A stretch of DNA of 64,000 nt from Setoptus koraiensis (taxonomy: Eukaryota > Arthropoda): positions 14,508,001 through 14,572,000 of the forward strand of contig CM106586.1 of the NCBI GenBank assembly GCA_048013815.1, written 5' to 3'. The translations under genes and the position numbers were made by a program. Positions within the stretch are counted from its first letter, which is position 1. Each line of letters opens with the position of its first letter. Below the pieces are notes generated by a model. The model ran no database searches. It had not been told where the DNA came from and worked only from the letters and a program-made list of their open reading frames with translations. Below, in pieces: positions 1-12,845 of this stretch.

Positions 1-199
1 ACCATTATGTGCTCTCATTTTGCGCCGGCAGAGTGGCAGATATTATGTGTGTTATTATGTGAGTCAGTGGCTCACATAATCGAAACGGTGCCAAGATTGG
101 CCCGCAACCAAACAGACCGGGTCTAGACAGACGGCGTCGAGAGGCGCCCAAATAAAGACACAGGCGAAGCAAATAAAAAGTGGCTTAAGTCTGGCAACA

Positions 200-285
200 T
201 CAACAGCAGCAGCAACAACGACAGCAACAACGACAGGGGCAACAACAACAACAACAACAACAGCAACAACAACAACAACAACAGC

Positions 286-373
<88 letters not shown>

Positions 374-393
374 AGAGCAGCGGCAACAACAAC
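200..393. repeat. (CAA/CAG)n microsatellite
   Basis: Almost uninterrupted CAA triplets with interspersed CAG. The homopolymeric Leu, Val and Gln reading frames across it are artefacts of the repeat. Confidence 0.95.
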
Positions 394-1354
394 TGCAGTG
401 TGCAGCATCTAGTAATCATTAGTTAGAAGTCATTCGATCGAGCTGCCGCTAACACCTCGCAGCTGGTTGTTATGTAACTGTAAACAAACAGGAAAGGTTT
501 CGAGCGAGCGAGCGGCCGGGCAGGGCAAGCAAAAGATAGGAGAAAAAGAAAGGGGAAAACAGATCGAACCAAAGATTCTTTTCGTTTTAACAGGCAGCTT
601 TTGGCCCGCTAGACACAATTAAAACTGCAACAGCAACGCGCTGTCTCCATCGAGACCATCAGATATCTCGGATAAACGTCTCGAGAGGACGGGGGCCCCT
701 TTTGAGTGTGCGTGTGTGCACCCAGGGGTCTAAGCTGGCTGCTTATTTGTGTGCATTGCATCACGGCCAAAAGCGGCACGAGAGACAGGCAGCAAGAGCT
801 TGTGAAAATTCGAAGAATCGAAACGCCAAGCAGCGCCTTCCAGCCGCAGCAGCAGAGGTACAAACGGGGCGAAATTGTCACATGTACGAGATTATTGGTG
901 GTCATCGAACGCACTCACATTTGAGACACTCGTTTATTTTTCATCATTTGCCACCCGTGCAACAACTCGACAAGTTGCGCGTGCAAATTGTGGCCCCAAC
1001 GACGGGGCCCCAATTCGCATTGGCGCGCCCAACAATTGGGGCCCAGCGGGCCTCACAATGGTAGCCTCGGCAATGGGGATAAAAGCAAGATAAAAGCAAT
1101 TTCGCACACTAGAGGTAAAGAGTGGAAGATTGCAGCCGAGGCAACTGCTAACACGCCAATATTGATTGTATGTGACAGGTAGTTAGACTCACAAATAGCA
1201 GTTTTCTCTTTCGCTGTGGCTACCATTTAACACTGACACACGCTGGCTGCTTGTGTCAGCTTAAGTCTCTTAAATAATAAAATCAAACATAAATAACGAC
1301 ACAGTGCGCCGCCGTTTCATTTGCACCGCCACCATTAAGGTCTGCCGGCACTCA

Positions 1355-1410
1355 GGCGGCCAGCGAAATCGGCGGCCAGCGAAATCGGCGGCCAGCGAAA
1401 TCAGCGGCCA
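1355..1410. repeat. 16-bp tandem repeat, about 3.5 units
   Basis: The unit GGCGGCCAGCGAAATC is repeated exactly at 1355, 1371 and 1387, followed by a partial unit. It lies in the GC-rich flank with no attached gene. Confidence 0.9.
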
Positions 1411-1951
1411 GAACGGAAATAAACAGACAGTGGCTGCGGTGTAAAAAGAAACAACTTTGCTCGACACACACACACACGCACACACAAATAATTCTAATGA
1501 GTTCCGTCGCAACTTTGAGAGTTCTCTCGAGCGAAGTTCTTTCTTTTATGGCGCTGCTGTAGCAGCCTCATGTGTGTGCGTTCCATTTGCTTGATTCGAT
1601 TTGCTTCGAAGGGGTTCGAACTTCGAACAGGTTCCAAATTAGAATTTGCTCGGCTCGGCTCGATTCGTTTCGTTTCACTCTGATTCGATCGTCGCGAATG
1701 GACGGTTATTTTTGAAAAGTTCAACGCACGGCTCGCCGGCTATCATTTGCGACCATTCGCCAACTAGCAACTTTGCCTTGGTCCAATGATATCCATATTA
1801 GGCCGGCTCCGACTGCCGGCGCAGCAGTGAACAAGCTCAGCCAAGGGACCCGGCTAGACACACTCAAGTGGCAGCGCCGAGACACAAAAGCGCATACAAA
1901 AGCGCCACAACCGAAATCGGCCAGCGTAGAGTGTTGTGTACACTCACACTG

Positions 1952-1996
1952 TTGGACGGCACACCATTGGACGGCATACCATTGGACGGCACACGG
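1952..1996. repeat. 15-bp tandem repeat, 3 units
   Basis: TTGGACGGCACACCA occurs three times in tandem with one or two changes per unit (units at 1952, 1967, 1982). Confidence 0.85.
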
Positions 1997-2661
1997 AGAA
2001 TGGGGTTCCGGCGAGCTAGACAAACCCGCTGCGAGGAATATAAAATCATTTAGCTCGCCATGGCGCTTTGCTGCACTCGATTAGACGGCACGGGATACCT
2101 ACTGCGAAACGCTATGGCAGACGGCATGGGAGATGCCACGGGAGGTGGTCGGGTTCAAGTTGGACACAGGCCAGCAACCGCATATGAGGCCCGGCCCGCT
2201 CATATGGCTGGCGCAATGCCGATATATCGGTCCAATCGGTTCCAATGTACGATTGTAGTGGCGGCAAGCCGGCTCTCGCAGTGTGCAAGTTGCATATTGG
2301 CAAGCGACTGCCGTTACTTGCCACTAGGTGCTTGGCTGGCTAGGCTAGTGGGCCACTAGTAGTGGCTAAATTGGGGCTCCAGCCCGACTGGAGGGCCCGG
2401 CTTAAGTTGCTTTGCATCTGGCTGGCTGGCTGAGCGGGCCGTTATCTGCTGATGGCTCTACGGCTCGCCACCAATCGAGACTAATCGAAACTGGTGCTTC
2501 AGCGATTGGGGCTCCCTCTCGATCGGGTCTGCTCTTGGGTCTCTTGCCATTGACAATGGGACTTTGCGTGGCTTGTTGAGAGGGCCAGCAGCAAAGCAGC
2601 AGCCAGCGCAGCGAGACACACAAAATGAATCTGGCACCAACTATCTAATGTATACATTAAT

Positions 2662-2699
2662 TTGTTGTTGTTGTTGTTGCTGTTGTTGTTGTTTGTTGT
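2662..2699. repeat. (GTT)n microsatellite
   Basis: GTT triplet run with one GCT interruption. A (TC)n tract follows about 60 bp downstream at 2759-2780. Confidence 0.9.
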
Positions 2700-3595
2700 C
2701 TAATTGGGGACACCAAGCACAGCCAAGGGCAACAAACATTACGCAACTGCGCTAATTTTCTCTCTCTCTCTCTCTCTCTGTTTCTATATTACACATCTCG
2801 CGCTGTATGCCACTAGTGCTGGCTGTTGCCAGCGCAACGACTGTTTGCGACTGGCGACGGGACCTTAATTAAGATTCAATCTCTACTCCATCAGCTACAA
2901 GCGAGCAACTACAATTTTTCTCTCCTTCATGCGCACCCAATCCGATAGTGAAAAAGGGAGATGCCTGCTCTCCCAACCAGAGCCAGCAATCTCGCCAAAA
3001 GCACTAAATACGCGCACACTGGTACGTGGCAGCAGCGCCGCCGTAAAAAGCCGCTGCCGGGCCGGATAGCGGCAGAGGCGAATTATGGGCGAATGGACGC
3101 CGAAATCGCAGAGAATTGAAGCAAATAAACGGGGCCGCACATAAACAAAAAAGATTGCGCTCGCTTGATAAAGGCTAGCAACACATGGCAGCGAGCGACG
3201 TGCCGGTTCCGCCCGGTTCCGACGGGTTCCGACGGATTCTGAGGGGCAAAAAACACAAACGTATGTGTTGTGTTGGGGCCCCTTACATGCACACAATGGA
3301 CGCGTGTTTTCGGTTTGAATTGGCTTTTCTGGCTGCGCAAAGGTGCTTGCGCTGTTGCCAGCGAAACTGGCGGCCGTGTTCTTTCAATTTTCGCCAGCGC
3401 GCCCCATCAACAATTTTGAGGTGCATCTAATGGGAATTAAATGGCTCAAATACACAGTGACAAGCGTTTATAATAGCCTTTCAGTGTTTCTATTAAATGG
3501 CCATTAATCAAACCAGACACTCATGTAGATGGAGATTAAGACAATTCGGCGAAACATTTCGCCAGTTTGCTGGAGAATTTTCTCGACGAATGCCT

Positions 3596-3627
3596 TATGG
3601 GTAGCTGGCAGCAGCCAGCTACCCATA
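3596..3627. repeat. 14-bp perfect hairpin with tetraloop
   Basis: Arms 3596-3609 (TATGGGTAGCTGGC) and 3614-3627 are exact reverse complements around an AGCA loop. It could be a cruciform, a folded RNA or the remnant of a small element; no flanking duplication is evident. Confidence 0.85.
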
Positions 3628-4299
3628 GGCAAATGTGAGTGTTGTGTTGGAAAGAAAAAAACTAGTTAGTGACGATGTACGGGCGAGATTGCTAATAATG
3701 ATAGCGAGCAATAATGACACTGTTGCTAATAGACAAACAGACTGGCAGCCAAATAGTGAAACCTGGCCAGCACTAATGCAACGGATAATAATAACAAATT
3801 GGTGAAATTCATTAACTTGGCTGTAGTGTTTTGACTTGCAGTGTTTGCGGTTCGACTTTATTTAAGAAACTAAGAGAAAAAATAGGCGAGTTGCTCGCCT
3901 CGGGCGAAAAGCTTCGAGAAAGTTCGCAGGCGAGCCAGACTCATTCATCATCGGCAAGCATCGCCATCAGCCCCAATGGGCCAGCTGTGGGTCCTCTGGT
4001 AATATGTTTTATTGTGCATGCCGTTGCGCTGATGAGCAAACAGCGGCGCCCCCAGATCAATTAATGGCCAAACTTATTACAGTGTGTAATTATTTATTTA
4101 TCCGTTTGCGCTAGCCAGACGGACGGTCATTAATCGTTACGCACGAGCTTTGTATCTAACGATCTATCGGCATCACTCTCAATCCAATTAAATTTATCCA
4201 TATATCCGGATCGTGTCACGGGTCCGGTTTCGTTGTGTTCTTTCACACAATCGTCTGCCCACACGCTGTCTTTACGCTGGCTGGCTGGTTGGCTATTTC

Positions 4300-4361
4300 G
4301 AGGATCACGTGTGGGCGATATGGCCCATACCAGCATGGCCATATCGCCCACACGTATCCTC
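4300..4361. repeat. Near-perfect 26/25-nt hairpin, 11-nt loop
   Basis: The left arm at 4300-4325 and right arm at 4337-4361 are reverse complements except for one extra base on the left; the loop is 11 nt. A transcript would form a stem of about 25 bp in a 62-nt hairpin. It is somewhat short for a canonical animal pre-miRNA, and a small inverted-repeat element is equally possible. The homology of the arms is directly visible; the function is unknown. Confidence 0.85.
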
Positions 4362-4474
4362 ACGTCATATTTGCCCAGGTGATGCAAGCGTCGCTCGATA
4401 GATTAACTGGTGTGGCATTATATTTGCTAATGATATTTATGTATTGTGTGTCCATCGATTGATGTTATGCCATT

Positions 4475-4510
4475 GTTTGCCCGGTGTTAGTTGCCAAACA
4501 CCGGGCAAAC
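4475..4510. repeat. 14-bp perfect hairpin
   Basis: Arms GTTTGCCCGGTGTT (4475-4488) and its exact reverse complement (4497-4510) flank an 8-nt loop. It is the third strong hairpin within 1 kb. Confidence 0.85.
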
Positions 4511-5356
4511 CCCAGTGGTCAGTGGTCCAATTTAGACCAAATACAGTATTGGCCATTGGCCAAAACGGCGTCACACAACACCAAATAATGTTGCTTTTAT
4601 TGTTACGGCAATGGCATTACGTATTAAAGTGCATCATCATGTTAGTGTGTCTTGAACGTGTCCAACTCAACCAAACAAGTTTGTCGTTCATTTATGCAAT
4701 TGCCAGTATGCAAAACGCTGTCACGGGCACGGGCACTGGCACGTCCACGTTATCTAAATAAAACTATTGATTGTTATGCCTCGAAGAGCGGCCAATACCG
4801 CGTTAGGTTAGGTGCCAACGCTCTCATTGAATGCTCCAGTCAATCGACCAGTCAACATTATAACACAATGTCAGTCAACATAACATAATAGCATGTCCGG
4901 ACATGGCGAATCCGGCAATTATTTGCCTCAAGCCCATCACCAATGTAATGGGCAGTGAATGGGCATCCAGATGGCTAACACGGTAGGGCTTCACTTTTGG
5001 CCTCAATGTTATCAGCTTCTTTTCATTCCGAGTCACTTATTAGTCTTGCAATCGCACACAATGGACATTGTTTGCTTTCTTGCTAACTTATCAAGCTGGC
5101 CCCATCAGAGCCACACATTGGACATCTTGCAAAATTTTATTATCGGCTGACCTTTGGCACGGTGCCTTCAATTAACGTGCCAGCATTATAGCAGCAGCAG
5201 CCAAAAAGGCAGTCAATTATTGCAGTGTCTGATTACTGGAAACGACTGATAATCTGTTCAGTTCCAGCTTGGCGAAAAATCGCTTGCCGGCGAACTGCAA
5301 ATAGGTACGTCGACGTTTTTGCTTGCACCGAAAAAACCTATTGTGGCAATTTTTTC

Positions 5357-5435
5357 TCGAGAAAATTTCTTCGAGAAAATTTCTTCGAGAAAATTTCTTC
5401 GAGAAAATTTCTTCGAGAAAATTTCTTCGAGAAAT
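5357..5435. repeat. 14-bp tandem array of TTCGAGAA palindromes
   Basis: Five exact copies of TCGAGAAAATTTCT plus a partial sixth. Each junction creates TTCGAGAA, which fits the inverted TTCnnGAA core of a heat-shock element, and each unit also contains the AAATTT core. Related GAAATTTTC motifs continue to about 5460. The repeat is directly visible; the binding of heat-shock factor is inference, and the 14-bp spacing differs from the continuous 5-bp spacing of a strong classical element. Confidence 0.85.
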
Positions 5436-8392
5436 TACTGAAAATTTCTCTGAAATTTTCGGATGTTTTTTTTTCTCATGAGCCATGAGTCACGAGTCAT
5501 GACTCCGACTAGGACAGCTTGAAATCGAGATATTATCCTCAACAAACGAGTGAGTTTCCGAGACAAATGGTGCAAGCAGAACTACATTCACTTGCATCCA
5601 AAATTATGAAACTGGGGAATCACATTTTGATGTGTCGCTTGATTGCAAGTTGTGAGCTCCAGCTCAATCAAGTCGAATAACCGATATGTTTTCTAATCAT
5701 ATCCACAGGACTATCGGAGAAAGTTGGGCTATGTCCCGAACAAATAACTGCGGATTCTGTGTGCCCCACCGGCTGGATTACCTTGCTGGTAATACTTGTC
5801 TTCGCTCGAATGACAGCAGCCTGCTCGGATCGAACTGACCAACCCACATCCAGAATGAGGCCCGATCAAGCAGGCTTACGGCGAGAATACTGGCGCAAGC
5901 ATTCGCAGAAATGGGTGCCCGCTATCTCTGTTGACGGCATTATTATGTGAGTTATATAATGAAGGCTGTGAGTGGAATCATTAGCCATTATTGCACTGCC
6001 ATGTCAACTTGTCTAAATGGTCAACTTGTCTATTTATCTCACATGGCGCCCATACAACAAATAGCGCCTGAAACACCACCTGACAAGCCAAATCAAAGCC
6101 AAGCGGCGAGAATAATAATGAAAACAACAATAACGGTTACCGTTAAAGGTGATACAGCCAAACATAACTGTCGACACACTGACACATCTCATGCAATGAT
6201 TGTTTGTGGGGTCTCGCCAATGGCACTAGTTACGTCATGTAAGTTACATGACACTTATAGAGCAATGAATTGAACATGAGATGATAGTAATTGTCTGGTC
6301 TCGGGCAATAACATAATTGTTGCCATTACGGGCACAACACAGCGAATACATGCAAAACACAGATAGTTGCATCAAATGCACTTAGCTTGAAAGCAAGCGA
6401 GTGGCAACGGTCACAATAATGGCGACCAGCTTACGAGTAGGGCTTCTATGTGGCGTACTTCCGTTGGCGCATCAATTCGCCAACCGAACGCCAATTAGTC
6501 TATCTACTCTGTTTTTGTCATTATTTTCTCAATTCTAGAGAAATCGCTGACCGGGCTTATTCGAGCTTGCCCATGGGCTCAATTGCATGATTATTGACTG
6601 AACTGAACACAACTAAATTGTGTCGTATAATGGGGCCAATTTGAGGCCAGTCGTAAAAAGGAGATCCTGTAGTCCTGCAGGGGAGTGGTGGCAAAGTTGC
6701 GGGAGATCAATGTACGAATATAAAACAATAACATACAACCGACGTAATACTGTGCATTATGTTTGTTTTTCATTGTTTGACCATAAAGACTCATTTAGAT
6801 TTGTTGGCTTTGGCGGCCATCGGAGGGCTCGGCCATGGCCAATCCGCCATGCCAAATCCGCTCGCCTCGCCAAACACACAACGACGCAAGCAACGGATAA
6901 ATGCTAATAGCTCTCTCAAAACATTACAAGCCACCATGGGATGCAATGGAATGGAATAGAAACAGACCGAACAGCGGGTAAAATGCAACTTTTATTGGAT
7001 TTGCTCTTTCCTACTTGCATATGAATAATTCTAGATAGTACTTATTTTATTCTACAGTCTCACAACTACAAGCTGACACACCAGCAACAAATTGTGTTTG
7101 TCAGATTTTCACCAATAAAACAACGACAATACAGTTTGGGAATTTGTCGCAACTAACGAGCAAATGGGATAGTGTGATTATGTTATTTGAGGAGCGCGAT
7201 AAACAATGGTAGCTTCTAAAGCGGGCCAATTCTACATTTTGGGGCCACCACATTCTAACCATTGGCCAAGCTCAGATTGACAGATAGCCCAGAAAGAAAC
7301 TAGAAAGAAACCAGAAAGAAACACTTTGTGTTCAGTGGCATACGATAATTCGTGTCGGCATTATATTTTTTGCAATGTTAATTGGATCATCAACAACTAC
7401 CATGTTAATCACTTTGCTGTTACATGTAAATGTGCGTACAGCCTAAAATTTCACCAAGCGCCCTTTTTCGCTCTGGCCTCTGAATTTTAAGTTCACTTGT
7501 TCACTATTCGTAGATTGTTCACGGACGAATATCAGATGAATGAAACGGATGAATAAATAATTGTCCTCACGTCATTGTCTGACTTTTTACAATGGTTGTG
7601 ATGTAAATTTTAACATTTCAACCCTGGCCATGTCTAATGAAATTAACGGCGAATGCTACATATATATCAATATCTACATTCTATCTATGCAATACGCAGA
7701 TATGCTAGATTACTCACCTTTTCGCCTCGGCATTCGTAGGCCACCACAGTTATCAGTAATTTTCCTGTATTTCGAGGGAGAAACAAAAGGTCCATAAAGA
7801 CACATTAGAGGGATGTTGAGATGGAAATTTGGCACGAAGCCAGTCTAATTTTGAATACATATTCATATATGATTCCGAGAAGCAAATTGCTGGTTCGCAA
7901 AGGTAAGAAACTGTGTTTATAGGGGTGATCTCATAATGCGACATCCAAATAAAAATGAAAGCTCGGTGGTCGCTTTTGCCGATTCACCTGGTCAAGTGTT
8001 GAGATAGGTGATCGGTGATCAGGTGGTGTTGGCATCGACCAACTGGCGCTCAGAAATTCGTCAAGTTGGATTTTCTCTCTAATGGGGCTCTAATTTGAAC
8101 TATATTGGATCAACTTGTCATAGATGAACCCGAGGAGTCAAGTTGAAACATATTTACATGTGTGCACAAACACATTAGGTTGAACCTTGGTCATCTGGCG
8201 TCTTTCAATTTAATTTGTCTACTGTCGGTTGTTGGCACCACCATATACCACAACGTGCAACAACAAGTAAGCTAATAAGTATTAACTCGCGCGTGCTATA
8301 AGACGTGTGATAGTTAATTAACAAGTTTCCCATGTGACTAATGTGTATCAACTAACGTGTGTGCCATGTGTGATACTATTTAGCTGGCCACT

Positions 8393-8412
8393 ACTAATAC
8401 TTTGGTATTAGT
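8393..8412. repeat. 8-bp hairpin
   Basis: ACTAATAC - TTTG - GTATTAGT, a perfect stem with a tetraloop, in an AT-rich stretch containing several loosely related GTTA/TAAC inverted motifs (about 8260-8760). Confidence 0.6.
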
Positions 8413-9778
8413 TACGTTGTAGCTGGTGCACAGTAATAACATTGAGTATCAAACAGTATCAACGTTGCCACCAACAACAACACCACCAACCAAAACAGCG
8501 CGCCTATCTAATACAATAATGACAATAATGTTATGTAACTATTGTCGTTGCTGGTTATCACCATTTTCTCGGTAGTTGTCGTTTTTCTTCCCCTGCCCTT
8601 ATGTACAATATACACGGTAGCCAATAGTCGAATGAGCAAAAGAAGAGATATTACATAATCATCTTTTAGCGTGACATCAACCAACTAACCATCGTCAAGC
8701 TAGTTAGTGTTAAGTTACTGTTAGCTTGGTGATGGTTATGACTAGGTAACGCTGCTGACCGGAGCTTGAATGAAAACCGCCGTCAACCTGTGAGTTAGCT
8801 GGAACCAGTCACTGAGTCACTAACAACTATGGCACCTACAACACATATTATAGCAAGCACGTTGCATAATATCAACTAGGTATCGTTACTTCGACATGAT
8901 AAAATCCACCGCTTAATGCGCTCACATGTACACTATGGCCAATATTACCATTACTATTATCATTATTAATATTACTATAATAGCCACTATGCCTCACCGA
9001 GTTCAAGTTGGTCGCCTATCAAGATCGCTATCATCGAGATAACTGTCGGGTATCAAGAGATCAGCTTCGCTCAGTTGAGATGGTGATTCGTATGCAGCGA
9101 CAACTCGACAGCATGATCTATATTCAGCGATGATGTACAAATCATTTATCATACGAGCATTGTTTAATTGTCAAGTCACTTGTGAGTGCCGGCAACTTTG
9201 ATAGAGTGTATTGTGAGAAATAGAGAATCCAGCCATGGATGTCAGCAGAGTGTTTCGATGATCGGATGAAAATTCGGGGATCAAATTTCAAAACGTCGAA
9301 CATATAACAGTCGAAAATTAGAATGTCGAACACCGAAGTCGAATCACTTGGATTCTATGCATTCTTATTCGACGCATTTGCAGCCGATCATCAATGTATT
9401 TGATGATGTACTGTTCGCCTGTACATCGAATCGGAAAACTGAGAGCACTAGATTATTTTTTGTAAAATAGATTAGTAGCAGATAATCAGAATAGTCCCTG
9501 GTATTGAAATTTTATAAATTCGATCATCAGACATTCGACTTTCAGTGTTCGATAGAGTAATTTCCGAAGTTCCGATATTCGGCGCATCGGCTACTTCCAG
9601 AAAATTCGCCGGTTCCTTTCCGGAAATGTTTTTCGGAAAGGAATTCACGTTTTTTTTTTGAACAGTAAAGCGAGTTTTCAGAATAAAATTGATCGGTTTT
9701 TCCGAAATGAAAATCATTTTTTTGTATCAGTGAAAAATAGGAAGAAGTGTCCGCAAAATGAAAACTACAAGTACTCAC

Positions 9779-10415
9779 CTCCGATTTGTAGCACTCGACT
9801 TATCTCAATTAGTATGCTCAATGAATGCCTTCTTGTCACAGAACTATGATGCAACAAATCAGCACAAATTACGCCATCAAACTTATCAGAACAAAATGGC
9901 AATCTGTGCTGGTCAGCTGACAAGCAATCATTGTGAAGGCCTTCAAAACTATTAATCAAATGATTTCTGGTATCAATTGAACTGGTGGCAATATTAATCA
10001 GCAGTTTATTGTTGGTCAGTCTGGACACTTGTTTGCGTGCATCTAAAATTTGTTTCATTTGTTGTTGCTGCTGAAAATTTTTCGCTTTATCTTCGGTAAT
10101 TTTATCTGTCTTATTGCCAACTTGAACTAATACCAATGGACCATTCAAAGTTAACAAAAAGTCTCTAATGAAAGCCTCGACGGTCAAATCACTATTTTGT
10201 AAGTGACCACAATCACTGGTACTACTATTTTGAACGATTTTCTGTTGTGTTGTCTTTTCGTCGCCTTGATCACTTGTGTCTGAATATGACTGTCTTGAGT
10301 TCCTTCTTTTTCTTCTTTTGTGCTGACGCGTTGGACTATCTTTTTTGGCTCTCTTCTTTTTATGTTTCTTTAACTTTTTATGTTTCTTTGATTGCTTCTC
10401 TGTTTCGGGACTCAT
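9779..10415 (-). CDS. TRM9/ALKBH8-type methyltransferase-like protein, 5' exon only
   Basis: The exon begins with ATG at 10413-10415 and encodes a very Lys/Arg-rich head (about residues 8-40), then a region resembling the C-terminal methyltransferase domain of ALKBH8/TRMT9B. The best match is the stretch around LPF...FDGVICADLLHHSS followed by ISRVLQIGG, which corresponds to the family's LPF..(E/S)FDAVI...VIHH and RVLR.GG motifs. The exon ends at a good donor (AG|GTGAGT, intron from 9778). TRM9 proteins methylate wobble uridine in tRNA with SAM. The SAM-binding Gly-rich motif, normally DxGCGNG, appears only as VQVGN, so catalytic activity is doubtful. I could not find the following exon (phase 1) in the next 2 kb, so the gene may have a long intron or be truncated. 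Confidence 0.6.
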
Positions 10416-11738
10416 CGTCGCTGACTAATCTATTCTAGACTTGAATCACCAGATTATTTATTCTTCTCACTTTGTCTGTGCCTCACCTTCGAGTGACCTC
10501 AGTATCTTTGTGTATGGTTGGAATATGGTATGCTAATGAGTGCTGATGATTTGAAACATATATGATTCGACAAGCTAATATATGCTGCTGCTGGTAATCT
10601 TACAATATAATCTGATATGCCGATATGGCGATAATTTAATATGCTGATATGTTTCACGATGGGCATACGGGCAAAGTGAATGCAAAGCACTCTTTGGTTG
10701 CAGCTAACTCAACGGACAATAGCAATTTTCAACGATGATTACATAACTTTCAACTGAATGAACGAATGCAAATTGTTTGCATGTATACGTTCTATCTTAA
10801 CTCGGGCAATAAACATTATGGCACGATAGCACGTGCAAACAAATGCGTCTTGAAATGCGCTTACCGAGCGGCACCTGCGCTCTGGTTTGTCATGTGCCGA
10901 GTTTGCGCCTCCTGAATGCAGTTTTATCTCCCTCTCTGGGTCCCCAAAAAGCAACGCTCGAAGCGCCAGCTGGCTAGACACAAACAAACTGCTAATCTTA
11001 GTGGGAACATATATCTCTATCAATAATCATGTCCCAGTTACAGCAACAGCGTAACAACTATTTGAGAGGCTATCGGTCGAGCACAGGTTTTCAGTTGCTT
11101 CATATTATCCACGAATTACGGATTTCGTTGGTTGTGACATTCCAACAAAAAGACAAAGAAAAAATGACTGGTACTTTGCTGTTTTTATTGATAAATGACA
11201 ATTGAGTTGTCAGAGAGCTCTGGGTGTTATCTTCTTTCGAGCAAATACCAAATTTGTGATACCATGTTCGAATATGATCAATGGAATCGAATAAGTGAAT
11301 CAACTTAATGATAGGAAATATTTCAACCAATCGATCCAAAGCCATGAAAAGCGTGGCTGGCAGTGCGGATTTAGCGTAATTACTAGAAAAATCACACTAT
11401 GAACATTTGGAAATGTTTTTTTCCATCAGAGAAATATTTTTTATTTATTTATTTTCAGACATCAATTATAAGATGATGACATTCACACGGTTTTATTTTG
11501 TGATGGGAATGAGGCGTTATGTGAAACTAAATTTGTCGACAAAATATTACGCCCCAGTTTTCTCGCTCACAAGTTTCGAGCAAACGAAGTCGAGCTTCTA
11601 AAAAGTCGAGCTTTTGATAGTCGATCTTTCGTACGCCACCCCGATAACTCATTTATCGAAACAACAATTGTTATAGTCAATAAGTTGAGACTAATGAGTT
11701 GCTTATAATTCCAAGCCCGCCATTTCGTTAGTTCGATG
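10416..11738. other. Gene-free stretch
   Basis: Only short unsupported frames are seen. A 2-3 fold run of diverged ATATGCTGATATG-like motifs lies near 10540-10660, and GTCGAGCTT-like repeats lie at 11585-11635. Confidence 0.5.
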
Positions 11739-12119
11739 CTACAGATATCCTCGACCAGACATGGCAGTAACAGTTAGACGAATCTCATTCTTTTTCATCA
11801 ACTCACTAAATGTATGAGGCATTTGCTCCAAGTGAGCATCCGTCGATCCAAGAGAATAATTGTTCTCCAACAGATCTAACAATTTCAGAGAGTTCTCATG
11901 AGTTCTCTCATATCCAATCATGGTCAGCAATACTCCTATTGTCTGGGAATATTCCACAGACAGAGATATGAAAACACTATATTTTCTTTCCCCGATTGCC
12001 TTTATGATAGTGTAGAGGCGCCTCACCATGTAAAATACTAGCTGAATATAACTTACGTAGAAAGTTATGAGAATCTGTTCTCTGATCAACAGCATTATAT
12101 TATTGTGCAAATCGAAGTC
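11739..12119 (-). CDS. Gustatory-receptor-like C-terminal exon (uncertain)
   Basis: The open frame runs from a plausible acceptor (CTAG|GAC, about 12119) through a hydrophobic segment (QILITFYVSYIQLVFYMV), a second hydrophobic region (VEYSQTIGVLLTMIG), then a cytoplasmic-type loop with H..S..LLDLLEN, F..L and ending in EIRLTVTAMSGRG. That order resembles the 7tm_7 insect/arthropod gustatory receptor layout, in which a His/Ser-rich helix and an F..LL.....LTA.G segment precede TM7. The diagnostic TYxxxxxQF motif of the last exon was not found nearby. It could be a receptor fragment or a decayed copy, or a chance frame. No upstream exons were identified. Confidence 0.35.
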   Translation of the reverse strand, partial: DFDLHNNIMLLIREQILITFYVSYIQLVFYMVRRLYTIIKAIGERKYSVFISLSVEYSQTIGVLLTMIGYERTHENSLKLLDLLENNYSLGSTDAHLEQMPHTFSELMKKNEIRLTVTAMSGRGYL

Positions 12120-12845
12120 CTAGTCCAAAGGTCGTGATTATAGATTGGTTCGATGGATATGCATATCTATACTTTAATTTGGTCAAGCGATGCATGGGGG
12201 TTTAAATTTTGCATCTAGAAGCTCATCTCCAACTGCAGATGAAAAGGAATAGCAAATGAAATAATTACGTAATTACGTACATGCAATATCGGGGGCGGGG
12301 GGAATATAACTTTTTAAAGAACGAGTAATTCCGTGTGAATGAAACACACTGCATAAAATCTGCCAGCACTGCATTATGACTTTCGGAATTCGGATAATCA
12401 TCAGATGATATCACAGGAACTAATTAGCATACAGTCTAGTCTAGTTTATGTGAGATTATGTTATAATGAAAGTGAAAGAAAGACACCCTTACCTATCAAC
12501 TGGTACACTGGCAAGGCTTCGCGTGAAGCGAAGCAAAACCAATCCTGTAAGTACATTTCTTGTTCGGCACGTTCCTACAACAATGGTCAATCCGGAACTG
12601 CTACCTCGACTAATGAGCGCACTCATCCGAAAAGTGACAAATTGTCTGCCAGTTATGTAACGCTAAAACTGGTCCACTGTTTATTAGGTTATGTTATAAG
12701 CACAATCACACTACTTCATTACTGAGTTGACCCTACCCTGTAAAAGGCAGTTTACATGTGAATACAACTAGTTAGCTAAAAAGCTGTTGTGTATCATTTT
12801 TATCTTGTACTCCACTATAAATTTAATGTCATTAACTACTACTTT

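Larger units (their letters stand above)
1..9764. other. Gene-free flank, 9.8 kb
   Basis: I find no supportable protein-coding gene here. Open frames are short, overlap on both strands, and mostly reflect simple repeats or GC-rich sequence. The first 7 kb or so is visibly richer in G+C and CpG than the 9-52 kb interval and carries microsatellites, short tandem repeats and hairpins listed separately. From about 9.2 to 9.6 kb the sequence is full of degenerate ATTCGA/GTCGAA motifs. It may be a regulatory or intronic region of a gene outside the window. Confidence 0.6.

Noticed and set aside
64-419. Poly-Val and poly-Leu frames on the minus strand
   Set aside because: They only read a CAA/CAG microsatellite.
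4804-4813. TTAGGTTAGG as telomere-like sequence
   Set aside because: Only about two units, so chance is sufficient.
5715-5950. Frame with GLSEKVGLC and a hydrophobic segment, first thought to be a Wnt-like exon
   Set aside because: No Wnt Cys pattern follows and no flanking exon supports it.
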